Source: Vreelandella glaciei (GTDB lineage Bacteria > Pseudomonadota > Gammaproteobacteria > Pseudomonadales > Halomonadaceae). From it: a stretch of DNA of 57,163 nucleotides. This document shows, one piece after another, positions 41,653 to 51,404 of the stretch. The stretch covers positions 1-57,163 of the forward strand of contig NZ_JACCDE010000034.1 in assembly GCF_013415125.1 (NCBI RefSeq), written 5' to 3'. The notes under the pieces were generated by a model that was given only the letters and a program-made list of their open reading frames with translations, made no database searches and was not told where the DNA came from. Position 1 is the first letter of the stretch. Each line of letters opens with the position of its first letter. Both the position numbers and the translations under genes were made by a program.

Positions 41653-42876
41653 ATGCAAAAGGATCCAAATAAGGGCTATATTGCTCTATTAGGCTGGAGC
41701 CTAAATGCGATTGAAGCGGCTGAGAATTTTGACCGTCGCTACATTGTCGTTGCACCTGACTGGGCCGAAGAGTATTGCCAAAAACACGACATTCCCTACG
41801 TGCCTTGGAATTTTGAGCGTCTTAATGATCGCTCGATGGAAATTGCCGAGACGCTTAAAGAAAAAGGTGTTGATGTCGCGATTCCTCTCTATGAAGAAAC
41901 CGTAGAGTGGGCTGGGGCCATCAACTCCGTACTGCTTGATAATCCACGCATTTATGGTCAATCGCTACTGCTTCGCGACAAGGCGTTGATGAAGCGTCGG
42001 GCCCAGTTAGGCGGTATCCGCGTCGGTATCTTTGAAGAAGCCCACGATAAAGAAGACGTAGTGCGCTTCCTCAAGCGCGTTAACCAGACGCTGCTAAAGC
42101 TGGACGGCGACCCTAACGACCCGATTCACCTCAAGGCCTTCGATAAAGCAGGCTGCTTGGGCCACCGTGTCATTCGTACGCCGGATGAAGTGGACACCAT
42201 CCCTGAGGAAGAGTTTCCGGTGTTAATGGAATCGCACCTGGATGGCTGGGAATTTGCCGTTGAAGCATGGATTCACGATGGCAAAATCGCTTTCTTGAAT
42301 ATCTCGGAGTACGTGACACTGGGCTACTCGGTATTCGTGCCCGCGTCGCCTGAGCTTGAGATTTACCGCGAGCAGATTACCCAACAGATTGAAAAGTTGA
42401 TCAAGGCGTTCGACATTGAGTTTGGTTTGATCCACCCCGAATACTTTGTCACCAGCGATGGTGAGATGTACTTTGGCGAAGTGGCGTATCGTCCGCCCGG
42501 TTTTAAAGTCTTCGAATTGTTAGAACGTGTTTACGGCTTTAATGCCTATCAGGCGTCAATGCTGGTGTTCGACCCGAAAACCACGAAAGAAGAAGTGGCC
42601 AAGTTTTTCCCCAAAGAAGTGGTCGATGCCGATGGCTTTGCCGGTTGCTTTGGCGTATACCCACGCCGTCGTGTAGTCAGCCGTTTGGAAATTCCCGAAG
42701 AGACCGAAGATCACCCCTACTTTGAGTCTCATGAGCTAACCTCACCAGTAGAAGAAACCGTTACTAAACGCACCGCGTTTGGTACCCATTGGGGTCTGGT
42801 CTACTTTAAAGGCGAGGATGCGCATACCATACGCGACCTATTAAAACGCCAAGAAGACCTCGACTTCTATGTATAA
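41653..42876 (+). CDS. Stand-alone ATP-grasp ligase, substrate unknown
   Basis: A 407-residue ATP-grasp protein. A pre-grasp domain covers residues 1-105. The ATP-binding core follows: LLLRDKALMKRRAQLGG, then PIHLKAFDKAGCLGH as the nucleotide clamp, MESHLDGWEFAVEAWI, and FGLIHPEYF with GEVAYRPPGF for the two metal-binding acids. Such enzymes join a carboxylate to an amine through an acyl phosphate. ATG at 41653 has TAGGAG 8 bases upstream; a 40-residue N-terminal extension of the frame is rejected. It is followed after 30 bases by the papain-like gene, with its own AAGGAG, so the pair is very likely an operon. No substrate domain identifies the product. Confidence 0.85.
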   Translation: MQKDPNKGYIALLGWSLNAIEAAENFDRRYIVVAPDWAEEYCQKHDIPYVPWNFERLNDRSMEIAETLKEKGVDVAIPLYEETVEWAGAINSVLLDNPRIYGQSLLLRDKALMKRRAQLGGIRVGIFEEAHDKEDVVRFLKRVNQTLLKLDGDPNDPIHLKAFDKAGCLGHRVIRTPDEVDTIPEEEFPVLMESHLDGWEFAVEAWIHDGKIAFLNISEYVTLGYSVFVPASPELEIYREQITQQIEKLIKAFDIEFGLIHPEYFVTSDGEMYFGEVAYRPPGFKVFELLERVYGFNAYQASMLVFDPKTTKEEVAKFFPKEVVDADGFAGCFGVYPRRRVVSRLEIPEETEDHPYFESHELTSPVEETVTKRTAFGTHWGLVYFKGEDAHTIRDLLKRQEDLDFYV

Positions 42877-42906
42877 TCCCCGCTAACGCTGGGATAAGGA
42901 GTCACC

Positions 42907-44949
42907 GTGGAGACAGATCAAGTGACGTCTTCTCAAGAAGATAGCAAGCTCAATGGATTGTTGAGCAAATTTGATGACGCCGTGCGCCTGCTTACGCAGG
43001 CGCCCGCCTTCTCGAAGCCCGCCAAGCTGCCGCGAGTAATGGATACTGCGCGGCGAATATTACTTCAGGATGGCGGTTGTGAAGCACTGGAAACACGTGC
43101 GCAAGCGTTCGAGGACGCCGGTGTATTTTTAGGTTCTGATTGGGAAACCCCTCAATACTTGGTGCCTACTTTGACGACTTTCTCGCTGAAAAGCGCAGAT
43201 GCCAACGTGGTCGTTATTGAGTCATTAAGCGAGCTGCGACTGCTCTCTGTCGCTAAAGGCGATTTTGTACACCCGCTGGTTTCTGCAGAGCATGCGCACC
43301 ATTACCTTACTCAGGTCATGGCGATTAATTTATGGCTACTGTTCTTACCGCCTAGCGAGGCGGAGCGGGAAACCCAGGGGCGCCTGGCGACCATTCCTCG
43401 CCTGCTTTTCCAGCACTTAGCGGATCGAATCGGCTACGAACATATTGTCGATCAACTGATTGATGAAATTTGGCGCATTTTAAAGCAGCGACCTATCCAG
43501 GTTGACGCAATCAAGCAGATGATCACCCAAATTGCCCTTTGCCAAGCCAACCCAGCAATTGATCTAGGCGCTAGTGGTCAAGGTGCCGACCGTTTGGTCA
43601 GCTCACTTTACGGGCCCACTCAGGCCTGCCGAGAAGACCCTGGTGTCGATGTTTATCGCGATCGACTGGAGCACATGGATCAGACGGCGCTGCAGGCTGA
43701 ATCCACGGGCTTTGCCAGAGCAATGCACGATACCGGCTTAGTATCGCCCTACCACGCCGTGTTGCTACGCCACCTGCTTGAAGAGGGGGATCATTTACTC
43801 TCTGAAGCGTTGGGCTTGTCGTCTACCGGGCGTGATTGCTTACTCTGCTACCGTGAGCTGGTTCAAGCGTTGATTCGTGGTGGGGTTTATCCTGCTACCT
43901 CTCAGGCAGTCTACGGCCTTGCGCTAATGCTCGAACGCGGTATTCTCTATCAGCCGCCGGTGGCACCGGCAATGTGGCGTCAGCTTAATCTACCGCTCTC
44001 AGAGTGGGCGCAGTCACGACTCTCTATCGCCTATGGCGACACTGTTTCTCCCCGCGCACGACTGATTGAAGGTGTGCTATGCATGCTGGGTCTACCGTTA
44101 GGTGTGGGACAGGGCAATAACCCTACCTGCCAATCGGCACGCGCCCTTTCCATGTGGGCCTACAATGACCCGGACTATCTGCTACAGATGGTGGCATGGG
44201 CAGCACGCGATGACGAAATCATCATGCATTTCGAGGGACAGGCCATATCATCAATGGAGAGCCTTTCTGGCGTTGCAACTGAACTGCCTATGGATTTAGA
44301 CCCGGTGTCGCTAATTGTCGTGCCACATCTGGATCGCATTTATGCCGAAATGGGCCGACGCTGCATTGGTCGTGAGGGCGACCCTCACCGCTGGGTGAAT
44401 CCTGAATTTCATGGCTGGTGGTCAGGACGTGGTTTCCGCATCAATGTCGATGTTGCCACCGGTCAGCTAAGCGATGTGGATGATTTTGTACGCCACTTCT
44501 ACGCCAGCTATCACCCCTACTACAATGGCAACCAACCGCTGATTCATCCACAGCCAGCGGGCATTGCGGTCACCGATAGCGCAGCGCGTTTCATTGGCTG
44601 GCACGCCATCACCATTTTGCGGGCGTCCCTCGACCCCTCTGACGTTATGCGGGTTTATTTTTATAATCCCAACAACGATAGCGGTCAGGATTGGGGCGAC
44701 GGCGTCATTGTCAGCACATCGGGTAACGGTGAACGCTTTGGTGAAGCATCACTGCCATTCGAACGCTTTGCATCGCGGCTGTATATCTATCATTACGACC
44801 CACTCGAGCGCGGTGAAATAGTCTCTGTCACCAGTGAAGAGTTGGAAAATGTTAAGTATTACCTGCACCGTAGCTGGGGGGCATCGCGTTTACCGCCTGT
44901 CGAACTACAGGCTGATCAAGGCCCTAATGCCCCACCGGATGCAGAATAA
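42907..44949 (+). CDS. Large protein with a papain-like catalytic signature
   Basis: A 680-residue protein that I do not recognise by name. The N-terminal 390 residues look alpha-helical, with no signal peptide. From about residue 399 comes GVGQGNNPTCQSARALSMWA: Gln402 and Cys408 have the Q-X5-C spacing of papain-type enzymes. Later GWHAITI gives His566 and FYNPNNDSGQDWGDGV gives Asn587 with a following Trp-Gly, the order Gln-Cys-His-Asn expected of that fold. A cysteine peptidase, transglutaminase or amidase activity is inferred, not shown. GTG start with AAGGAG 6 bases ahead. Coupled to the ATP-grasp gene; TlyA follows after 30 bases. Confidence 0.75.
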   Translation: METDQVTSSQEDSKLNGLLSKFDDAVRLLTQAPAFSKPAKLPRVMDTARRILLQDGGCEALETRAQAFEDAGVFLGSDWETPQYLVPTLTTFSLKSADANVVVIESLSELRLLSVAKGDFVHPLVSAEHAHHYLTQVMAINLWLLFLPPSEAERETQGRLATIPRLLFQHLADRIGYEHIVDQLIDEIWRILKQRPIQVDAIKQMITQIALCQANPAIDLGASGQGADRLVSSLYGPTQACREDPGVDVYRDRLEHMDQTALQAESTGFARAMHDTGLVSPYHAVLLRHLLEEGDHLLSEALGLSSTGRDCLLCYRELVQALIRGGVYPATSQAVYGLALMLERGILYQPPVAPAMWRQLNLPLSEWAQSRLSIAYGDTVSPRARLIEGVLCMLGLPLGVGQGNNPTCQSARALSMWAYNDPDYLLQMVAWAARDDEIIMHFEGQAISSMESLSGVATELPMDLDPVSLIVVPHLDRIYAEMGRRCIGREGDPHRWVNPEFHGWWSGRGFRINVDVATGQLSDVDDFVRHFYASYHPYYNGNQPLIHPQPAGIAVTDSAARFIGWHAITILRASLDPSDVMRVYFYNPNNDSGQDWGDGVIVSTSGNGERFGEASLPFERFASRLYIYHYDPLERGEIVSVTSEELENVKYYLHRSWGASRLPPVELQADQGPNAPPDAE

Positions 44950-44979
44950 GCCGCCCTATTAACGACACTCTCAATCATT

Positions 44980-45750
44980 ATGATGCGACTCGATCAACTG
45001 TTGGTCAGCCAAGGGCTGGCCAATTCGCGTACCCGCGCCCAGCGGCTTATTCGACATGGCCGGATTCGTCTCCCAGGTAACGGCAAGCCATTAACTAAAG
45101 CGTCAGAAAAGTGGCCCGAAGATACTCGCTTTGAAGTGGAGGAGGACCCTGAAGAGCGCTATGTATCCCGCGCGGGTCTGAAACTCGAAGCGGTACTGAC
45201 AACGCTTGAAATGCGCTTGGATGAAACAGTGGTACTCGATATAGGCCAATCAACCGGTGGCTTCACCGACTGCGCGCTGCGCTTTGGCGCTCGCCATGTC
45301 ATTGGTGTAGAAGTTGGCCATGGGCAGTTGGCCCCCGAGCTACGTGGCGACCCACGCGTGACGTGCCTGGAGGGATTAAATGCGCGTTACATGAGTAGCG
45401 ATGAAGCACTAAAAAGCGTGCTTGCCGCCCAACCCATTCATAGCGCCATTATGGATGTGTCATTTATCTCGCAAACGCTGATTCTGCCTGAAATTGCCGC
45501 CCTGCTGCCGCCGGAGGGGCAATTGATCTCGCTGGTTAAACCTCAGTTTGAGCTGAACGCAGAAGCTCTCGATAAACGCGGCGTGGTACGTGATGCTAGG
45601 CGTTATAACGACGTTGAAACCAATATTCGCAGCGCCTGTGACGCCTGCGGGTTCGCCATTCGCCACTGGCAGGAGAGCCCGATTACCGGCGGCGATGGCA
45701 ATCGGGAGTTCCTCCTGCATGCCATCAAGGAACGTAAGAAAGAGGCTTGA
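44980..45750 (+). CDS. TlyA family rRNA 2'-O-methyltransferase
   Basis: A 256-residue protein with an N-terminal S4 RNA-binding domain (RLDQLLVSQGLANSRTRAQR, residues 3-22 onward) and a FtsJ-like methyltransferase domain (VVLDIGQSTGGFTDCALRFG, then MDVSFIS and LVKPQFE). The family methylates cytidines in 16S and 23S rRNA and influences capreomycin sensitivity. Two ATG codons in a row start the frame; neither has a good ribosome site, which suggests coupling to the upstream gene. Its 3' end is only 8 bases from the convergent MscK gene. Confidence 0.92.
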   Translation: MMRLDQLLVSQGLANSRTRAQRLIRHGRIRLPGNGKPLTKASEKWPEDTRFEVEEDPEERYVSRAGLKLEAVLTTLEMRLDETVVLDIGQSTGGFTDCALRFGARHVIGVEVGHGQLAPELRGDPRVTCLEGLNARYMSSDEALKSVLAAQPIHSAIMDVSFISQTLILPEIAALLPPEGQLISLVKPQFELNAEALDKRGVVRDARRYNDVETNIRSACDACGFAIRHWQESPITGGDGNREFLLHAIKERKKEA

Positions 45751-45758
45751 AAAGAGTC

Positions 45759-48700
45759 TCAAGTCGACGAAGGAGGCGTGAGCTGATTTGCAGACTGCAC
45801 TTTTATCGCCTCGCCTTTCTCGGGATGAAGCCATACATCCATCTGCTCAAAGGCCACGCGTACGCCCGCTTCACGAAACAGTGCATCAACCCGACAGTTA
45901 ATTTCATCGGCCGCAAACAGCCTGTCGAGCAGGTCGTTGACGAAAATACGCAGCTCAAAATTGAGGCTGTGCTGCCCATAGCTTAAACAGAAAACCTGCG
46001 GTTCAGGGTCAGCTAGCACGCGCGGGTTTTCATCTGCGGCTTTGCGCAGCAGTTGATGCACCTTCGGCATGTCCGAGCCGTGAGCCACGCCGTAGGTAAG
46101 CACGACTCGGGTGATGTTATCCGACAGCGACCAGTTGATCAGCTGGTCAGTCACAAAGGTTTTATTGGGGATAATAATCTCTTTACGATCAAAATCAGTG
46201 ACAGTCGTCGCTCGGATGCGGATACGGCTGACGGTACCGTGCAAATTGCCAATCGTGATCGTGTCGCCAATACGGATAGGACGTTCAAACAGAATGATCA
46301 AGCCGGATATAAAGTTGGCGAAAATCTCCTGCAAACCAAACCCTAATCCTACGCTCAATGCGGCTACCAGCCACTGCAGTTTGTCCCAGGAAACCCCAAG
46401 GGTCGATAGCCCCATAACGATCCCCGTGCCCACAATGGTGTAGGAGAGCAGCGAGCTAATCGCATAAGCGCTGCCCTGTTTCAATGACAGCCGGGATAGC
46501 ACCATTACTTCTAACAGGCCGGGTAAGTTGCCCGCCATAATAAACGTAATAGCGACGATCAGCAGAGCAGCAAAGATGTCGGATATCGATAGCGCGTTAT
46601 CAACCAGATCCCCCTCTTGCGCTTCCCACAGTGACACGTTGTCCAAATAGCCGAGCACCGAGAGCAAGTCTGACCAGACCAAGTAAAGCAGCGCACTAAA
46701 GCCAATCAACACAATCAGCTTGGAAAGCCGCAGCGATTGGCTATTGATCTGCGCCATATCAAGCGGGGGCTCTTCGACTACTTCGAGACCACCTTCCGCC
46801 CCCTCTTGTACTTGAGCGCGACGACGGGCCAGTGCACGACGATAGGCGAGCCGACGAGCAGCTACTGCCAAGCTGCGCACCAACGTAGCTTCCACCACCA
46901 CCCACAGCCCCAGCAGGTAAAGCGTAATGGCGAACCTGCCTACTAGGCGCAACGCAGTGTATTCATAGCCCCAGGCGACTAATCCCAACAGCATCAGTGG
47001 CACCGACGCCATCGCAAGCCCCAACAGCAAACGAAACAGACGCACGCCAAAAATGGGGATATGCGCCAGTATCAACTGCGCCAGCCACCAGCTCATGGCT
47101 ATCAAACCAAGCGAGAGTAATGCTAGCGCAACGGGGCGCATTGCTAACGGAGTCTCCACTTCACCCGACATAGCCGCAATGGCAATGACGGGCACCAAAG
47201 CAACCCCTAACCCGCCTAACAGTTGGCGTAACCGAGCGGTGTATTGTGGTGACCAGGTAAAATGACGCTCAGCCACCCCCTCAGCAACCAATAGTCGGCG
47301 CACCCATGCCACTACGCCCCAACTCAAGGCTAACTGAAGCAGTGCCGGAGCAACGCTATTTACCAACGGCCCCGCTGCGCCTAACAACCCAACCCCAATG
47401 CCCGCTAACGCTAATGGGCCAGGCAGCGCCAGCAGCGCATTTAGCAGCACCGCTTTAGGCGTGTGCAGCTGGGTGTCGCTTTTCAAGCGTCCGATTTGTG
47501 AATGCAGGTTCGCCAAGCGTGTCTTAATTTGGCGACGTAACCCCATCAGCACGAGTCCCACCAACACAAGCGGTGCCCCGTTAAGCACTTGCCAAGAGAG
47601 TCCTTGCCAACGGGTGGGCAAAATGGCACGCCACTCACCCTCTTGCCACTCCAGGCGTAAATTATGCGGCAACTGGCGCAGCCAGTTAACGTCCAGCGGG
47701 CGGCTATTGGCCACCCAAAATAGCTGTTCATCAATGGTTTCGAGCAGCTCACTGGTGGTCGTTAACACCTGCTGCTGATTCAACTGTAGCTCGATCGCTG
47801 CACTCAACAAGCTTCCATAGGACTGCTCCAATTGTTCGACCAGCTCTCGCCGGGACTGATAGAGCCGCGAGAGTGAATCCACCAGTCCTGGCGTCGCTTC
47901 TATACCCGCTTCGGCTAGCTGCGCAGCCGCAAACTGCTCGCTTTGGCGTAACTGGTCACGCTGACGGACTAAATCAAATTGCTTCAAACGCAGATCAGCA
48001 ATTTCATCCTGCAAATCGCTCCGTGCGGTTAATGGCGGGAGGGATTGGCGCTGCTCACGCAGAATACGCGACAGCAGTTGGCTTCCGCGTATGGCGTCAA
48101 TTTGCTCATTCAGGCTGCGCTGTAGTTGGCGGACATGCTCCAACTGACGCTGGGCTTCAATATTCTCACGCACGATACTGTTAGCGCGGTCGGTGGCCCG
48201 TAGCAGTTCAAGGCTTAACGTTTGGTTGGCTTGTTGGGCTTGCACCACCAATGGGTGGCCAGCGGCAATTAAGGGATTATCCCGGGCGGCATCAGCAATC
48301 GCCTGCTCTGAGGCCAAACGCCGCTGTTGGTCTATCACCCCTTGCAACATACTGAGCTGCTGCTCTTGATAATCAATTTGCAACATCAGAACATCACGGC
48401 GCTCCTGCGCCAATTCGCGCAGCCGACTATTCGCGCTGAGTTCACGCTGGTAAAAGCTTACTTCGCGGTCAGCAAGTGCGCGCTCAAGGCGCAGCTGTAT
48501 AAGCCGTGCATCACTCAATGCCGAAAGTTGCCGATCTGCTAGCAAAGCCTCGCGCTCATCGTGTTGTCGGCGTAAACTCTCCGCGCGCTGGAGAGTTTCA
48601 GCGATGGATTGTTGGGCGCGTTCTGGGAGTGTTTGCGCAGCCAGGAGTTGAGAGTTCACTTCTGCTAGCTGACTTTGCAACTGTTGAAGCTCGACCACCG

Positions 48701-49103
48701 CCTCAGTTTGCAGGGTTTCCAGCTCGTCAAGGCGCCGGTCACTCAAACCAGCCACGGAAAGCTGCTGTGACGCTTCTTCGGCTTCGCTCAACTCACGCTG
48801 CAAACGAGTTAGTAATTCTGGGGCTTGCTCTACGCGCGTATCTAACGCGGCCAGGCGCTCATCGACAGAGGCTAGCCGTTCATAGGCATCAAGGGCGGCC
48901 TCCAAGGCTTCTTTATCGCTGGTTTGTTGAGCAGTCAATGCGCCCTCAAGCGCTTCCAACTGAGCAAGCCTGGATGCCAGCTCAGCCTGTTCAGGTACAC
49001 GCTCGAGCATGCTGGCCGGGAATGTAGCCTGGGCCGCGGCACTGCTAACAATAAGCAGCAAGAATAAGCACGTTACGATCCACTTACAGGCGCATCTCAC
49101 CAC
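45759..49103 (-). CDS. mscK: MscK-type mechanosensitive channel
   Basis: A 1114-residue channel protein. A signal peptide ends near SSAAAQA (residue 25). A long periplasmic coiled-coil domain (about 30-480) is followed by eleven or so membrane helices (about 500-890). The MscS-like pore and beta domain begin near 890: GLGFGLQEIFANFISGLIILFERPIRIGD (described by its Gly-Ala face) and RIRATTVTDFDRKEIIIPN. This is the MscK/KefA architecture, opening under turgor change and fitting a halophile. GTG start with GAGG upstream. Convergent with TlyA without a visible terminator. Confidence 0.9.
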   Translation of the reverse strand: MVRCACKWIVTCLFLLLIVSSAAAQATFPASMLERVPEQAELASRLAQLEALEGALTAQQTSDKEALEAALDAYERLASVDERLAALDTRVEQAPELLTRLQRELSEAEEASQQLSVAGLSDRRLDELETLQTEAVVELQQLQSQLAEVNSQLLAAQTLPERAQQSIAETLQRAESLRRQHDEREALLADRQLSALSDARLIQLRLERALADREVSFYQRELSANSRLRELAQERRDVLMLQIDYQEQQLSMLQGVIDQQRRLASEQAIADAARDNPLIAAGHPLVVQAQQANQTLSLELLRATDRANSIVRENIEAQRQLEHVRQLQRSLNEQIDAIRGSQLLSRILREQRQSLPPLTARSDLQDEIADLRLKQFDLVRQRDQLRQSEQFAAAQLAEAGIEATPGLVDSLSRLYQSRRELVEQLEQSYGSLLSAAIELQLNQQQVLTTTSELLETIDEQLFWVANSRPLDVNWLRQLPHNLRLEWQEGEWRAILPTRWQGLSWQVLNGAPLVLVGLVLMGLRRQIKTRLANLHSQIGRLKSDTQLHTPKAVLLNALLALPGPLALAGIGVGLLGAAGPLVNSVAPALLQLALSWGVVAWVRRLLVAEGVAERHFTWSPQYTARLRQLLGGLGVALVPVIAIAAMSGEVETPLAMRPVALALLSLGLIAMSWWLAQLILAHIPIFGVRLFRLLLGLAMASVPLMLLGLVAWGYEYTALRLVGRFAITLYLLGLWVVVEATLVRSLAVAARRLAYRRALARRRAQVQEGAEGGLEVVEEPPLDMAQINSQSLRLSKLIVLIGFSALLYLVWSDLLSVLGYLDNVSLWEAQEGDLVDNALSISDIFAALLIVAITFIMAGNLPGLLEVMVLSRLSLKQGSAYAISSLLSYTIVGTGIVMGLSTLGVSWDKLQWLVAALSVGLGFGLQEIFANFISGLIILFERPIRIGDTITIGNLHGTVSRIRIRATTVTDFDRKEIIIPNKTFVTDQLINWSLSDNITRVVLTYGVAHGSDMPKVHQLLRKAADENPRVLADPEPQVFCLSYGQHSLNFELRIFVNDLLDRLFAADEINCRVDALFREAGVRVAFEQMDVWLHPEKGEAIKVQSANQLTPPSST

Positions 49104-49267
49104 GTTTCATATGCCTCGTTGACATCGATAGCTCCGCAGACACGGATAATAAGGTTATTGTCAGGCGTTCTGATAGCCAGCGCAATCAGAGGTGTTGACT
49201 TCCGCAGGCGGCGTGATAGAAACAACCATGGCATTTGCCTATTCATTCATTTTGCGAGCCACCTTAG

Positions 49268-50299
49268 ATGGTTATCCGAAAACTACCGGTCACGAAATTA
49301 TTGGTTCTGCTGAGTCTTGCTACGTTTAGTGCAAGTTCCTTCGCTGAGTCCCAACAAGAGATTGAGGCGCGTATCCGTGCCCTCAACGCTGAGCTATATG
49401 ATCTGCATCAACAGTTGCAGCAGGTAGAAAATCCCGAAGAAGCCGCTCAAGGCGTGCCATTTGAGCAGTTGCCTGAAGAAGCCGCCAGAGAAGACTTGAG
49501 CGAGCGCCGTGAACTCGAACAGGAATCGAGCCGAAACCCGTTTTCAATCACAGCGCACCGCACCAATTATCTGTTCCCGGTTAGCTATAATACGAACCAG
49601 AACCGCGAAAGCTTTCGCAATATCTCAGACGACAGCGAAATAGATAGCGTAGAGCTTAAGTTCCAGTTCAGCGCCAAGGTAAATCTGGCTGAACAGGTGT
49701 TTGGCAACTACGGCGACGTCTTTTTTGGCTACACCCAGCGCAGCTGGTGGCAAGCCTACAATACCGACGCTTCATCGCCTTTCCGAGAAACCAACTACGA
49801 ACCTGAAATATTCATCGACTTTGACAATGCCTGGGAGGCGCTTGGCTGGGTGAATACACGCAACCGAATTGCCCTTAATCACCAGTCTAATGGTCGCTCA
49901 GATCCTCTCTCCCGTAGCTGGAACCGGGTTTATCTTGAAAGCACCTTCCAGCGCGGTGACTGGGCGTTCACCCTGGCACCGCATTGGCGGATACCGGAAT
50001 CCTCAGAGGACGACGACAACCCGGATATCGAACGTTACATGGGGTACGGCGATATTCGCCTCGCCAAGCGCCTCAATAATAACCATGAAATGAGCGGTCA
50101 GTTACGCGGCAACCCCAGCGCAGGGAATATAGGCACCCAGATTGATTACAGCTGGCCTGCTTTCAACAGTTTGCGGGCGCATGTACAGTACTACTACGGA
50201 TATGGTGAAAGCATGATCGATTATGATCATCGCGTGCACCGCTTGAGCCTTGGGTTTAGCTTAAATCCCTTATTTAGTACGACAGGGCTGAACCGATAG
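49268..50299 (+). CDS. pldA: Outer-membrane phospholipase A
   Basis: A 343-residue OMPLA. The signal peptide ends near SSFAES (residue 26). A coiled, Glu/Gln-rich linker (about 27-90) precedes the 12-strand barrel. The catalytic residues are His205, Ser207 and Asn219 in NHQSNGRSDP and SRSWNRVY, at the same spacing as His142/Ser144/Asn156 of E. coli. YMGYGDIRLAK is another barrel hallmark. It hydrolyses phospholipids that reach the outer leaflet when the membrane is damaged, a task complementary to MlaA at 26628-27467. The 27-90 linker is longer than in E. coli. Confidence 0.93.
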   Translation: MVIRKLPVTKLLVLLSLATFSASSFAESQQEIEARIRALNAELYDLHQQLQQVENPEEAAQGVPFEQLPEEAAREDLSERRELEQESSRNPFSITAHRTNYLFPVSYNTNQNRESFRNISDDSEIDSVELKFQFSAKVNLAEQVFGNYGDVFFGYTQRSWWQAYNTDASSPFRETNYEPEIFIDFDNAWEALGWVNTRNRIALNHQSNGRSDPLSRSWNRVYLESTFQRGDWAFTLAPHWRIPESSEDDDNPDIERYMGYGDIRLAKRLNNNHEMSGQLRGNPSAGNIGTQIDYSWPAFNSLRAHVQYYYGYGESMIDYDHRVHRLSLGFSLNPLFSTTGLNR

Positions 50300-50309
50300 G
50301 CGCAATTGC

Positions 50310-50337
50310 TTGTCTGTTATTAAATGGCTGCTATGCT
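50310..50337 (+). promoter_or_regulatory. Sigma-70-like promoter before the ElaB-like gene
   Basis: TTGTCT (50310-50315) is 16 bases from TATGCT (50332-50337), 40 bases before the start codon at 50377. The -10 is followed by a C. A stationary-phase sigma could also use it, as ElaB-type genes often do; that is inference. Confidence 0.4.
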
Positions 50338-50376
50338 CATAGTAGCTAAACCATTCATTCGTCAAAGGAAGACTCC

Positions 50377-50709
50377 ATGGCTAAACGTCAACCCACTTAT
50401 TCTACTCAAGCCGATCAACTCAAAGATGATCTGCGCCACTTGAGTGAAACCGTTGAAGAGCTGGTCAACGCGACCGCTAAAGATGCCAGCGGAGAGATGA
50501 ACGATCTACGTACCCGTGCCGAACGCCGTTTGAAAGACACCCGTGCACGCCTCGAAGCTCGCGGCGAACGTATCTATGACGAAACTCGTGACTCGTTGAC
50601 CCATCAAGCCGATGCATGTGATCGCTACGTGCATGAAAACCCCTGGACGAGCATTGGTATTGGTGCCGCTGCAGGTATGGTTGTAGGTATGCTGCTCGGT
50701 CGTCGCTAA
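50377..50709 (+). CDS. ElaB/YqjD family (DUF883) membrane-anchored protein
   Basis: A 110-residue protein. A long amphipathic helix (about 10-80) with ADQLKDDLRHLSETVEELV and many charged residues precedes a single C-terminal helix ending in the tail-anchor signature NPWTSIGIGAAAGMVVGMLLGRR (last 23 residues, shown by description). Relatives tether ribosomes to the inner membrane in stationary phase. AAAGGAAG lies 8 bases before ATG. Its stop codon overlaps the next start (TAATG). Confidence 0.92.
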   Translation: MAKRQPTYSTQADQLKDDLRHLSETVEELVNATAKDASGEMNDLRTRAERRLKDTRARLEARGERIYDETRDSLTHQADACDRYVHENPWTSIGIGAAAGMVVGMLLGRR

Positions 50710-51113
50710 TGGCTTTGGGTCCAACCCAACGCGTCTTCTCTGCCGCCAAACGCTTACTAAAATCGCTGATTGCTAATAGCGAAACCCGCCTGCGTTTGGC
50801 GGTGTTTGAGTTAGAAGAGGAGCGTGCTCGCTTACTGGTTCTACTGCTTCTCGCAGGAGCAAGCTTACTGCTGCTCTTGTTGGGTATTGCCACGCTGACG
50901 GCATTAGTAGTGGTTCTGTTCTGGGATACCTATCGCTTAACCGCCATTGCCATCAGTGCAGGTGCGTTAATCGGCGCCAGTTTGCTACTCGCGGTCATCG
51001 CGATTCGCCAGTCCAAGCAACACTCTCTTTTAAAAGAAACACTCAAACAGCTTGCTGCAGACCGAGCACTGCTTGAGGAGCCAAGTGATGAAACCATCCG
51101 CAGACAACGCTAA
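50709..51113 (+). CDS. YqjE family (phage-holin-III-like) membrane protein
   Basis: A 134-residue protein with an N-terminal amphipathic part (RVFSAAKRLLKSLIANSETRLRL) and two transmembrane helices (about 45-65 and 70-95). This is the YqjE/DUF1469 layout, annotated as holin-like by resemblance only. The ATG shares one base with the stop of the ElaB-like gene, indicating translational coupling. It overlaps the next gene by 26 bases. Confidence 0.88.
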   Translation: MALGPTQRVFSAAKRLLKSLIANSETRLRLAVFELEEERARLLVLLLLAGASLLLLLLGIATLTALVVVLFWDTYRLTAIAISAGALIGASLLLAVIAIRQSKQHSLLKETLKQLAADRALLEEPSDETIRRQR

Positions 51114-51399
51114 ACCGCCAACGAAACCTTTAAGCCGCGCTGAGCGCAAAGCGCTGCTGCTAGCCGAACTAGAGCAGCAGCGCGTGGATATTTTGGTGGA
51201 TAGCGACTATTTGCAGCAGGCAGCCTCGCCGCTAGACCAAAGCTGGCAAAGCTTTAAACTGCCGCTCTACGCCGTCGGCGGCTTTGCTGCTTATAAGCTA
51301 GCACGCCACCCAGGTGGCGCTATGGCGGCAGGCCGAAAAGCGCTTGCGGGCTACATGCTATTCAAAAAGCTTAAGTTATTAGCCAAAGTGGCTACTTAA
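51088..51399 (+). CDS. YqjK-like protein
   Basis: A 103-residue protein with an N-terminal charged region (LSRAERKALLLAELEQQRVD) and a C-terminal hydrophobic stretch near residues 60-75 (LYAVGGFAAYKLA). It fits the YqjK member of the yqjD-yqjE-yqjK arrangement. The start at 51088 has GAGGAG 7 bases upstream and lies inside yqjE; a 12-residue extension of the frame is rejected. Function unknown; an envelope or stationary-phase role is inferred from the operon. Confidence 0.8.
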   Translation: MKPSADNAKPPTKPLSRAERKALLLAELEQQRVDILVDSDYLQQAASPLDQSWQSFKLPLYAVGGFAAYKLARHPGGAMAAGRKALAGYMLFKKLKLLAKVAT

Positions 51400-51404
51400 T
51401 TAAA

